Assembly: GCA_949737515.1 (NCBI GenBank)
Contig: CATJCP010000096.1
Span: 1-41,639, forward strand
Source of the DNA: an uncultured Oscillospiraceae bacterium
GTDB taxonomy: Bacteria; Bacillota; Clostridia; Oscillospirales; Ruminococcaceae
Length of the DNA: 41,639 nucleotides
Direction: 5' to 3'
Part shown: one piece after another, positions 32,133 through 39,569 of the stretch
Layout: each line of letters begins with the position of its first letter
Position numbering within the stretch: position 1 is the first letter of the stretch
Translations under genes and position numbers: made by a program
The notes under the pieces: generated by a model
The model's input: the letters and a program-made list of their open reading frames with translations, nothing else
Told to the model about the DNA's origin: nothing
Databases searched by the model: none

Positions 32133-33290
32133 TTATCGGGCCAGAAACATGAGCTTTTCGCTGAAATCTATCTGGAAGAGGGTGTCCACGGAGTAGGAGA
32201 ACAGGACCTGGTCAAAGTGCTTGATCCCCAGCCGCTCCAGGTCGTCAAGGTCCGCCAGCTCCAGGTCTACAATGTATATCTCGTTGTAGTGGGCCGCCAA
32301 AAAGGGGATATACGCCTTTACCGTCTCATCCCCGAAGACCAGCAGGCGCTCCTTATAGGGGCTGTCGACACGGATGGAGATGACCGGGGCCCTTCCCCCC
32401 AGCACCACGTCAGTGATCTCCTTGGCAGGGTCCTTAGCGGTCTCCGGCAGGATGATGTCGTTGTACCGGCGGGTCAGGCCGTTGGCCTCGTAGCGGGTTA
32501 GCCGGTAGTCCCGCCGGAACAGGGACATCCGGTAATAGCTGTAAATATCCGGCTGTACGTCAGGATAGGGCAAACGCTGGTACAGAGAGCCATAATAGCT
32601 GTGGTCCAGATAAATCTGCTCAAACTGCGCCAGGGAGCGGGTCCGCAGGGAAAATTTATCCCCCAGAGCCAAATAAAGGTAGTATCCCCCCAGTCCGGTC
32701 AGTTCCGGCATCGTGCGATAGTAGATGTATTCATCCATAGAGGCGAAGAGGGCCGAATAAGCGTCGACGGAGGTGATGACGCCCGACACATTGCGGTATA
32801 CGCTGTCGATGTAATTTTTTTGGTTGAAAAGGGGGGCGTTTTGCGGAATGTCGTTCTGTTTGATGGCGCAGGCGGTGGGAACCACCATCAGGTAGGTGGG
32901 GATATAATAGCGGTAGACAAATTCCAGCATTCCATTGGCGTTGTTGGCGGTTATTTCCGACTGAGGGTCTGGTTCCAGGATGTTTTCGTAGATGGCGTCC
33001 TTGGTCAGGAAGAGGTTGTCCTGTATTGTCTGACCGGAAAAGCGCTTTAATTTTACCTGAATCTGCGCCAGGTGTTCCAGCATTTTGTCTTGGCCCAGAA
33101 CCCATCGGATCTTCTCCTCCGGGGAGGTAGAGGCCGCTCCAAGGGGGCCGGGATTGACTTCGGCCTCCCTCTGGAAGGGCAGGAGAGCGTTTATCAGCTC
33201 CGGATTATGGCCAACCAAATAAACCGGGATCGCCAGAAGCATCGCCAGGGAGAGGAGATTGATCAGATACAGAAGGTATTTTTTCAACAT
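32133..33290 (-). CDS. DHHW-family (AlgX/AlgJ-like) protein lacking the DHHW motif; probable pseudoenzyme
   Basis: The 385-residue protein has an N-terminal membrane anchor (about residues 5-27) and an extracytoplasmic domain similar to DHHW proteins that work with MBOAT acyltransferases. The family's 'TDHHWT' segment aligns with TMPELT (193-198), so the Asp and His are gone. The 'KDSYA' serine segment near the C-terminus aligns with GDETV (320-324), so the serine is gone too. The flanking sequence is well kept ('GGYYLYLAL' and 'AYIPFLAAHYNEIYIVDL'), which supports the family call. AAAGGAGG precedes the ATG at 33290. It lies 35 bp after an MBOAT gene that also lacks its histidine, so the two likely share a non-catalytic or changed role at the cell surface. 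Confidence 0.78.
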   Translation of the reverse strand: MLKKYLLYLINLLSLAMLLAIPVYLVGHNPELINALLPFQREAEVNPGPLGAASTSPEEKIRWVLGQDKMLEHLAQIQVKLKRFSGQTIQDNLFLTKDAIYENILEPDPQSEITANNANGMLEFVYRYYIPTYLMVVPTACAIKQNDIPQNAPLFNQKNYIDSVYRNVSGVITSVDAYSALFASMDEYIYYRTMPELTGLGGYYLYLALGDKFSLRTRSLAQFEQIYLDHSYYGSLYQRLPYPDVQPDIYSYYRMSLFRRDYRLTRYEANGLTRRYNDIILPETAKDPAKEITDVVLGGRAPVISIRVDSPYKERLLVFGDETVKAYIPFLAAHYNEIYIVDLELADLDDLERLGIKHFDQVLFSYSVDTLFQIDFSEKLMFLAR

Positions 33291-33325
33291 AGCCGAACCT
33301 CCTTTCTTAAATTCTGGGATTCATA

Positions 33326-34687
33326 TCACAGCATCAGCACCACCGAATAGAAGAAAAGAACGCCGGTCACAAGCAGCGCCGCAGTCCGCAGGGCCAGAAC
33401 GGAGGTGACCGGAGAGGCGCCGGCCTCCCGCTTCCCGGAGCTGGCGGAGAGCAGCCGGCGGAAGGCCCGCATCAGCGGCGCGGAGAAGAGTACCGCCGCC
33501 GCCAAGGGAAGCCAGTAGCTGCTGATGGTATAGCTGATGGTTATGCCTCCCAGAGGCACGCCTATTCCCATCAAGGCCTTGAGATACCCTAGGAATTCTG
33601 TCCTGCTGCCGCAGGTGAGGAGCAGAAAGGAGGGGAGCAGCACCGCCAGAGTGAAGAGGCGACGGAAAAACACCGGTATTTTCTGGAGATACTTGGAGAG
33701 GAGGCATTCCTCCCACACGATCATGATTCCCAGAAACAACCCCCACAAAATCCCGTTCCAATTGGCGGAATACCACATTCCAACCAGAATGGAGGAGACC
33801 AGCAGATGAAAGACCTGGGTGGCGAAGCCGCTGGTATCCGCCGAGAGCTGAATGGTTACATACCGGCGGACAAAGGCAGTAATACTCCCGTTAAAGCGCT
33901 TTAAAAATGATGACACGCTTTCCGACACCAGGGGATAGTCGTAACCGGATCCATACCGGAAGCCAAACAGGACGCCCAGTCCCTCCGCCATATCTCCCCA
34001 GGAGGAAAGCCCGTAGTAATAGCACATTGCGGTACAGCCTGCTGTCATCCAGGCAGATGCCAAAGACAGCTGCTCCATGGGGATCCGGTACAGCGCCGCA
34101 GTGACCTCCCGCAGCCCTTCCATAATCAGCGCCTGCTTGGCAAACCCCAGGATGAACAGGGAGAACCCCCGCGCCGCCTGGTCTAGGTTGAAGGATACGT
34201 CTTTCAGCTGGGACAGATAGGAGTTGTACTCCAGCATAGGCCCGGTGTGTATCTTGGGAAACAGGATACAGTAGAGGGAAAAGCGGACGTAGTTTTTTTC
34301 GTATACCGCGTCTCCCTTGTAAACGTCAATGAGATACCCCATGGCAGAAAACAGATAGATATACAGGCCCATGGGAACGATGTTTGCCGTCACCTCGTAC
34401 CCAGAACCGGCTATGACGGCGATCCCCAGGCTTTTGGCCAGGCCCACTGCCAGAACCATGCGGCGGCGGTTGTTGTTGTCGTCAAAGAGCTGCATAAGGC
34501 GGGAAAGGATGTAGTCAATGGTCACCGAGGCCAGCATAAAGCTGAAATAGAACAGCCCCATCTGCCCGTAAAAGAGCAGCGAGAGGAAATAAAGGGAAAA
34601 CATCTTCCACCTTTTGGGCGTTATGGCGAAGAGAAGCGTGCCGAAGGGGAGAAACAGAAATATAAACCACAGACTGACAAAGCTCAT
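33326..34687 (-). CDS. MBOAT-family membrane protein lacking the catalytic histidine
   Basis: The 453-residue protein has about ten membrane helices and the MBOAT core: 'FPKIHTGPMLEY' (the usual FPkl.aGPi.ry), 'YYYGLSSWGDMAEGLGVLFGF', and 'ANWNGILWGL'. In DltB/AlgI-like enzymes the last block is preceded by W-H-G with the catalytic histidine; here it is WYSANW (305-310), with Tyr306 in place of His. The second conserved histidine, normally in RRWHIS, is Asn266 in KRFNGS. Frame and length are intact. Its ATG overlaps the stop of the RNase M5-like gene (ATGA), and the DHHW-like partner follows by 35 bp. Transfer of an acyl group to a cell-surface polymer would be the family function, but the missing residues argue against standard chemistry. 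Confidence 0.85.
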   Translation of the reverse strand: MSFVSLWFIFLFLPFGTLLFAITPKRWKMFSLYFLSLLFYGQMGLFYFSFMLASVTIDYILSRLMQLFDDNNNRRRMVLAVGLAKSLGIAVIAGSGYEVTANIVPMGLYIYLFSAMGYLIDVYKGDAVYEKNYVRFSLYCILFPKIHTGPMLEYNSYLSQLKDVSFNLDQAARGFSLFILGFAKQALIMEGLREVTAALYRIPMEQLSLASAWMTAGCTAMCYYYGLSSWGDMAEGLGVLFGFRYGSGYDYPLVSESVSSFLKRFNGSITAFVRRYVTIQLSADTSGFATQVFHLLVSSILVGMWYSANWNGILWGLFLGIMIVWEECLLSKYLQKIPVFFRRLFTLAVLLPSFLLLTCGSRTEFLGYLKALMGIGVPLGGITISYTISSYWLPLAAAVLFSAPLMRAFRRLLSASSGKREAGASPVTSVLALRTAALLVTGVLFFYSVVLML

Positions 34688-35346
34688 TTTTTCCCTCCCC
34701 CCCCGTTTCCATGGATTTCATGGATCAGTTCTTCGTATTCCCGCCGGGTTATGGAGGCGTTGAGAACCTCCAGCAGGGCGTTGGTACTGAGATAGGGCGG
34801 GAGATCCAGCCGTGACATGACTGCCCGGCGCAGTTCTCCGCTGTTTTCACTGCCTGTCAGGCCGTCCTGAAAAAAGTCCATTTTAGTGATGGGCTCTCCC
34901 TGGAAACTCTGCTCCCCTTCCCCGGAAAAAGGAATCCCGGCCCGCTTTAACGCCTCAAGCAGTATCTGGGAGGGCATTCCCTCCACCCCCAGGGTACCGG
35001 CCTTAGAGGGATGGGCCTTTCGCTTTTCCTTCCCTAAAATTTCCGGGATATAGGCCTGGTATACGTTCCTCTGGTCCTGGGCAGGGATGGCGGACCGGAT
35101 GTACCCCCGGATCCGGAACCCGGCTGAGTCGGAGTCGGTCAGGATAACAATTCCCCTGCGGTGGGCCAGAGCGCGGATCAGCGCCAATTTTTCCCGGTCT
35201 TTGAAGATGCGAAATCCGTTTGTCTCTAGGATCAGGCCGTCGATGAGGGAGTCCAAGCGTATCTTATCATAACGGCCCTCTACAATAACCGCCTGCCGCA
35301 GAGATATCAGGGCTGTTCCCCCCTCCATGTTTGCGTGTATTCCCAT
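34684..35346 (-). CDS. Toprim-domain protein, RNase M5-like
   Basis: The 220-residue protein starts with a Toprim domain: catalytic Glu23 in VEGRYD and the acidic pair Asp71/Asp73 in ILTDSDSAG, with 'LETNGFRIF' between them. The order and spacing match RNase M5 (RnmV), which matures 5S rRNA, and 'GTLGVEGMPSQILLEAL' resembles that family's following region. It is longer than Bacillus RnmV (about 186 residues) because of an extra C-terminal domain (DUF4093-like). Topoisomerase/primase accessory Toprim proteins are the alternative. The gene starts four bases after HolA and overlaps the MBOAT gene. Confidence 0.72.
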   Translation of the reverse strand: MGIHANMEGGTALISLRQAVIVEGRYDKIRLDSLIDGLILETNGFRIFKDREKLALIRALAHRRGIVILTDSDSAGFRIRGYIRSAIPAQDQRNVYQAYIPEILGKEKRKAHPSKAGTLGVEGMPSQILLEALKRAGIPFSGEGEQSFQGEPITKMDFFQDGLTGSENSGELRRAVMSRLDLPPYLSTNALLEVLNASITRREYEELIHEIHGNGGGGKK

Positions 35347-35350
35347 AGCG

Positions 35351-36403
35351 TCAATCTATCCTTCCGTTTGACTGCCGCAACACAAAAAGCTGTGTCAGCA
35401 GCTTTTCCAAAATTACCTGATCTTTGATCCGCACAGACTTTAACTGGGCATCCGCCTCTGTCAAAAGCTTCACAGCCCCCCGCAGAAACCCAGTGGAGCA
35501 CCTGGAAATCTCCCCAAAGGCATTGCGCACCCGGAATTCCCGTCCGCGGTATTCAAAGGCCCCTAAAACATCGTTGATCCCCTTCCCCGCCAGAGAGGCC
35601 GCCTTGGCGCGGTAAATATCTACAAACCCCGCCGCCAGCGCCCCTACAATCGCCACCGGCTCCTCTTTGAGATACAGCAGCAGGTTCAACTGTTCCATTG
35701 CCCTGTCAAAATCCCCCCGGATTACGGCGCGGGACAGCTCAAAGGCGGTGGTTTCCATCACCGGGCAGCAGCAGCTTTCCAAATCTTCCCTTTCAATTGC
35801 CCGTCCCTGGCAGTAGGCCGCCACCTTGTCGGTTTCGTTTTGAAGGAGGAGCATGTCCCCGCCGCACATTTGGTTGAGGGTCCGGAACACCTCCCGGGAC
35901 AGGGAGGCGCCAAAGACCGAGGCCCGGTCCACTGCAAAGCGGTAAAGATCCCCTTCCCCCCGTTTGTAAAAGACAGCGATTTGCCCAACCGGCTCCAGCA
36001 GCTTTTCCAGGGTGCGGCACCGGGCGCTTTTTTTGGTGTTGAAATCCCCGGTACAGACGAATACAGCCACCGAATCCTCCGGCGGGTCCTTCAAAAATTC
36101 CTTCAGCTTGTTGTACTCCGACAGGGGGATCTTTTCAAAATCAATTCCCTTGACCAGGGCGCAGTTTTTTCCGCCCATCATGGGAAGTGCCTCTAGAGCG
36201 CCGGCCAGTTCCAGGCACTTAAAGGTTCCGCCGTCAAAGTGGTGGAGGTTGAAATCAGTGTTTCCGTTTCCCACCGCCTCTCTGACCACCCAGTCCCGGT
36301 AATGCTCCTTGAGGTATTCCTCCTGCCCTGCCAGCACATACACCCGGGACAGGTCCTCTTTTTTTAAATGACGGATAAAGGATTCCTCTCTGGTGTGGAT
36401 CAA
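35351..36403 (-). CDS. holA: DNA polymerase III subunit delta
   Basis: The 350-residue protein matches HolA, the clamp-loader subunit that opens the sliding clamp. The N-terminal AAA-like region has 'SRVYVLAGQEEYLKE' where the nucleotide-binding loop would be but is degenerate, as normal for delta. 'FVCTGDFNTKKS' lies in the middle, and the helical C-terminal domain includes 'AIVGALAAGFVDIYRAK' and the final 'VILEKLLTQLF'. The start is a TTG at 36403 following AGGGGGCGGAGAGG; no in-frame ATG gives a complete N-terminus. It is 34 bp downstream of ComEC, a frequent neighbour in Firmicutes. Confidence 0.92.
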   Translation of the reverse strand: MIHTREESFIRHLKKEDLSRVYVLAGQEEYLKEHYRDWVVREAVGNGNTDFNLHHFDGGTFKCLELAGALEALPMMGGKNCALVKGIDFEKIPLSEYNKLKEFLKDPPEDSVAVFVCTGDFNTKKSARCRTLEKLLEPVGQIAVFYKRGEGDLYRFAVDRASVFGASLSREVFRTLNQMCGGDMLLLQNETDKVAAYCQGRAIEREDLESCCCPVMETTAFELSRAVIRGDFDRAMEQLNLLLYLKEEPVAIVGALAAGFVDIYRAKAASLAGKGINDVLGAFEYRGREFRVRNAFGEISRCSTGFLRGAVKLLTEADAQLKSVRIKDQVILEKLLTQLFVLRQSNGRID

Positions 36404-36437
36404 CCTCTCCGCCCCCTTCTTCCCAAAATTGATTTTC

Positions 36438-38618
36438 TCAGAATTGTTTCTGGAGCTTTACAGCTCCGTTCTTTACCGTGAAGATAATCTCCTTTTCCCC
36501 GGCAAATACCATCCTGGCGGCCCGAGGCGCATGGTAAACGTTGTAAGGGTCCGTCCTTTCTGTGGCGATATTGTAATCGGATGGGAGGGAATCGATCCCC
36601 TCCGCCCTTACAGCGGGCAGAAAGACCAGCTGATGCCTTGGGTAAACGTCCAGTTCCATTATATCACAGCTTCCAAAGAATTTTAAGAGCTTTATTCCAT
36701 CCGCTTCAATGGACAGAGCATATCCGCCGGCGGCGGGGAGGGCCTGAATGGAGATTACATCGCCGCTGGAAAAGCTCATGTCCCCCAGGGGAAGGTAGGA
36801 ACCGGCATAGCGGAGAAAATCCCCGCTGCTCGGCTGGGGCGGGGCGGCAAGGAGAAGAATTTCCGCCTGCCTTGCCAGGGGTTCCAGCTCCCCGCCAACC
36901 CGGTTGTTTAGGATGGCCAGGTCCAGGCGGCGTATCTGGTAATCCTCCAAAAGGTCCGCAACCTCTTCCCCCTCCCGCAGGCTTCCAATCTCCCCCACCA
37001 GAATGTGGGTCCGGTTCCGGGAGATGAGGGCGCAGTCGGTTCCCGGAGGTATGACGATTCTGGTCAAATCTCTGGTACAGAGTCCGTAGCTGGCGGAGGA
37101 GACTGAAAACAGAATCACGCACCAGAAGAGGCCGGACAGCAGTGTCTTTTTCCCGCCGTCCCGAAGACAGACCGCCCCAATGACAAAGGTCCCGGCCAGG
37201 CAGGGGAGAATCCAGGTCATCCCCTTGGGGACAACGGCAAAGGGAACTTTGGAAATGAGACCGGAGATTCCCTTTAAAAGGCCGGAAAATATCCCTGGGA
37301 GGAAAAAGAATACCCTGGACAGACCGGGAATCGGGATCAGCTCCGCCAGAAGGCAGGCTGCCGCCCCAAGGATCAGCATGGGTGGGAGCAGAAGGGAGGC
37401 CGCTATGCTGGAAAGGGGAGAGACCAGGGAAATGGTGTATCCCGCCGCCCAGGAGATGGGAATCACTGCCGCCATGGCGGATACGCTGGCAAACAGAGGG
37501 GTCAGGAGAAAGGATAGGAGCTTTTTTCGGGGACTGCGGCGGGGGATAAACCGGTTGGCAAATTCCATCAGCTTGGGGGCGATCCAGATGATCGCCATAG
37601 TGGAGCAGGCGGAATACCACATGGAAAGGGAGGCGGCGGAAAAGGGATTGGCGAGAACCAGCGCAAAGACGGACATCCCCAAAGCGTTCCCGCTGTGGTA
37701 AGGACGATCTATGAGCTGGGAGAGAAAGACAAGCAGCCACATTCCCCCAGCACGGAGCATGGAGACGGGGGCTCCTGCCAGAAACAGATACGTTGCCATC
37801 CCGGCAATCCCCAGAAAGGCCCGAAATTTTTTCCTTTTGGAAACAAAGGGCAGGGAGGAGAACAGCCCGGCGACAATGGACAGGTGCAGCCCTGAAAGGG
37901 CCAGGATGTGGGAAAGCCCTGCCCTTCGAAGGGCCTGCTCTGTTTCCCGATTCAGGCGGGAGCGGTCCCCAAGGAGTATGGCGCTGAGGAGAGCACCGCG
38001 CTGCCCGGGGAGGGCGGTGGAGACAGTGCGGGAAAGGGACTGGCGGAGCTGGGCGGAACGGGTTTCCAAGAGCAGTTTTTGGCCTGGGGAAAACGTTCCT
38101 GATAGGAGCTTGCCCCGGAGGTGGATGCCTCCGCCGTAGAGGGAGGACTGCTGCCAGAGGGTTTCCTGCTGTGGATAAAAGGAGACGGTCCCGGAGAGGG
38201 TTTCCCCCAGTTCCCCCGCCGCCAGATCGGAGCTGGCCCAGAGGTGGGCCCGGAAGGTCCGGGTTCTGCCGGAAGGGAGCTGCGTCTGAAAGGCGAGGGT
38301 GTAGCGTACGCCGCCGGATTGGGGGAGAACGGCGGTGATCTGCCCCTCTACCATGGAGGTGGAACCGGCGTACTGGGAGATAGGGCCGGTTATAACGTGG
38401 GAGAAATATGAGAAGCGGGCCAGGGAGATAAAGGCCGCCAGGAAGAGGAACAGCCAGGAGCGGCGGTTGGGGAAGGTTTTGGTGAGGAGGAGAAGGAGAA
38501 AGACCAGGAGGGACAGAACAGAAAGGGGGAGGGCTGCGGCGGAGCCGATGGCGCAGGCCAGAGCGCAGGAGAGGAAGGCCGCACATCCGGCGACAGCAAA
38601 AGGGGCCAATCGTGACAC
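36438..38618 (-). CDS. comEC: ComEC/Rec2-family DNA uptake channel with degenerate C-terminal beta-lactamase-like domain
   Basis: The 726-residue protein has an N-terminal DUF4131 region with membrane helices, a central Competence domain ('LSHILALSGLHLSIVAGL' and 'AGAPVSMLRAGGM' are its hallmarks) with many further helices, and a soluble C-terminal part. In full ComEC the C-terminal domain is a metallo-beta-lactamase with HXHXDH-type ligands; here the corresponding stretch reads 'DLAILNNRVGGE' with no histidine ligands, so it is probably not a nuclease. I chose GTG at 38618, after GGAGGTGG at proper spacing; the longer open frame runs into the hairpin element. Natural transformation is the family role, but whether this cell is competent cannot be told. 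Confidence 0.87.
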   Translation of the reverse strand: MSRLAPFAVAGCAAFLSCALACAIGSAAALPLSVLSLLVFLLLLLTKTFPNRRSWLFLFLAAFISLARFSYFSHVITGPISQYAGSTSMVEGQITAVLPQSGGVRYTLAFQTQLPSGRTRTFRAHLWASSDLAAGELGETLSGTVSFYPQQETLWQQSSLYGGGIHLRGKLLSGTFSPGQKLLLETRSAQLRQSLSRTVSTALPGQRGALLSAILLGDRSRLNRETEQALRRAGLSHILALSGLHLSIVAGLFSSLPFVSKRKKFRAFLGIAGMATYLFLAGAPVSMLRAGGMWLLVFLSQLIDRPYHSGNALGMSVFALVLANPFSAASLSMWYSACSTMAIIWIAPKLMEFANRFIPRRSPRKKLLSFLLTPLFASVSAMAAVIPISWAAGYTISLVSPLSSIAASLLLPPMLILGAAACLLAELIPIPGLSRVFFFLPGIFSGLLKGISGLISKVPFAVVPKGMTWILPCLAGTFVIGAVCLRDGGKKTLLSGLFWCVILFSVSSASYGLCTRDLTRIVIPPGTDCALISRNRTHILVGEIGSLREGEEVADLLEDYQIRRLDLAILNNRVGGELEPLARQAEILLLAAPPQPSSGDFLRYAGSYLPLGDMSFSSGDVISIQALPAAGGYALSIEADGIKLLKFFGSCDIMELDVYPRHQLVFLPAVRAEGIDSLPSDYNIATERTDPYNVYHAPRAARMVFAGEKEIIFTVKNGAVKLQKQF

Positions 38619-38709
38619 AAAATCCACCTCCACAAAAATAACCACAGTGATAAAGTCCAAGGAATAGGCTGGCGGTACAGACAACCAAACGCAAAGAAAA
38701 AGCTTTGTC

Positions 38710-38772
38710 AACTTTCCCGAAAGTTGCAGGGGTCCTGGGGACAGAGTCCCCAGGTCGCGCTCGCAAGCGCGA
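38710..38772. repeat. Triple-hairpin intergenic element
   Basis: Three stem-loops follow each other closely: AACTTTC/GAAAGTT (38710-38725), CCTGGGGAC/GTCCCCAGG with a 3-base loop (38734-38754), and TCGCGCT/AGCGCGA with a 4-base loop (38755-38772). The middle and right hairpins abut. The compact layout resembles dispersed palindromic repeats of clostridial genomes; only one copy is in this window. Confidence 0.6.
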
Positions 38773-38802
38773 AACACCCCAAAAACAGAAAAACTCAATA
38801 AG

Positions 38803-38880
38803 AAGCCCGCCTTGGCATTGTCCCGTTGGCGCAGCGGCCTAAAATCTTATAAAAGACTGAAAAGGAAAATAGGCGGGCTT
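38803..38880. repeat. Long-range 10-bp inverted repeat followed by a T run
   Basis: AAGCCCGCCT (38803-38812) and AGGCGGGCTT (38871-38880) are exact complements 58 bases apart, and TTT follows on the plus strand. It may form the base of a larger RNA or a terminator-like structure. The rest of 38773-38978 shows no gene. Confidence 0.4.
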
Positions 38881-38978
38881 TTTCCCACAGCAAAATATCT
38901 ATTATTTTGCGGACCTGGCATCGCCCTATGAAAAAACGCATTCTCCTCCCAAGCACCCCCTGAAACCCGCCCTTTCCC

Positions 38979-39007
38979 TTGCGCTCCAAGGCAAAACGTG
39001 GTAGACT
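38979..39007 (+). promoter_or_regulatory. Weak candidate promoter for the Nudix pseudogene
   Basis: TTGCGC (38979-38984), a 17-base spacer, then TAGACT (39002-39007), 26 bases before the start codon at 39034. Confidence 0.3.
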
Positions 39008-39033
39008 GGACACTGGAAAGGAAGTGACAGCTT

Positions 39034-39519
39034 ATGGGCATACGTTCGTCAGCCAAGGCGCTGCTCGTAAAGGATGGAAAGCTGCTGGTCATCCGGTGCC
39101 AAAGGGGAGGGAAGGAGTACTACACCCTTCCCGGCGGAGGCCAGGAATACCAGTAGAGCCTGGAGCAGACGGTCATACGGGAGTGCCTGGAGGAAACCGG
39201 GCTGTCTGTAAAGGTGAAGAGTCTGGCAGCTGTCCAGGAGGAGATCATCACCGACCCCCATTCCATCCAAAGCGCACCGGAGTACTGCCATGAGCATATG
39301 TGGTACTTCCGGTGCGAGCCTGTGGACAGTCAGGTCCGGGAGACCACCCATGAGGACCTGGGGCAGACCGGGGTCCGTTGGGTTCCCCTGGACGAGGTGA
39401 AAAGCCTTCCCATTCTTCCCCAGTGGCTCCGGGAGCGGGCGGAGGCTGTTTTACAGTCGGAGCAGACGGCTTTTTTAGGAACATCCGTCTATGAAAAGCC
39501 GGTTATCCCCGATCCGTGA
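39034..39519 (+). pseudogene. Nudix hydrolase gene interrupted by an in-frame TAG inside the Nudix box
   Basis: The frame starts at ATG 39034 (GGAAAGGAAGTG upstream) and encodes MGIRSSAKALLVKDGKLLVI, then TLPGGGQEYQ. It meets TAG at 39154-39156 and continues in the same frame as SLEQTVIRECLEETGL to a normal end at 39519. The stop replaces precisely the first conserved glutamate of GX5EX7REUXEEXGU, which a single GAG to TAG change would explain. Everything else is intact, including 'HEHMWYFRCE' and 'GVRWVPLDEV' downstream. It is either a recent pseudogene or a sequencing error. The truncated 40-residue product would have no activity. It is unrelated in context to the Nudix gene at 14755. Confidence 0.88.
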
Positions 39520-39569
39520 GCTGCCAACGCACAGCGAAAAAATATTTGTTAGAAGGAGACAGGATTGAC

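Noticed and set aside
38813..38870. Possible tRNA-like segment (GTTGGCGCAGCGGCC) within the long inverted repeat
   Set aside because: It resembles a D-arm only; there is no T-loop (GTTCRA), no anticodon stem and no acceptor pairing.
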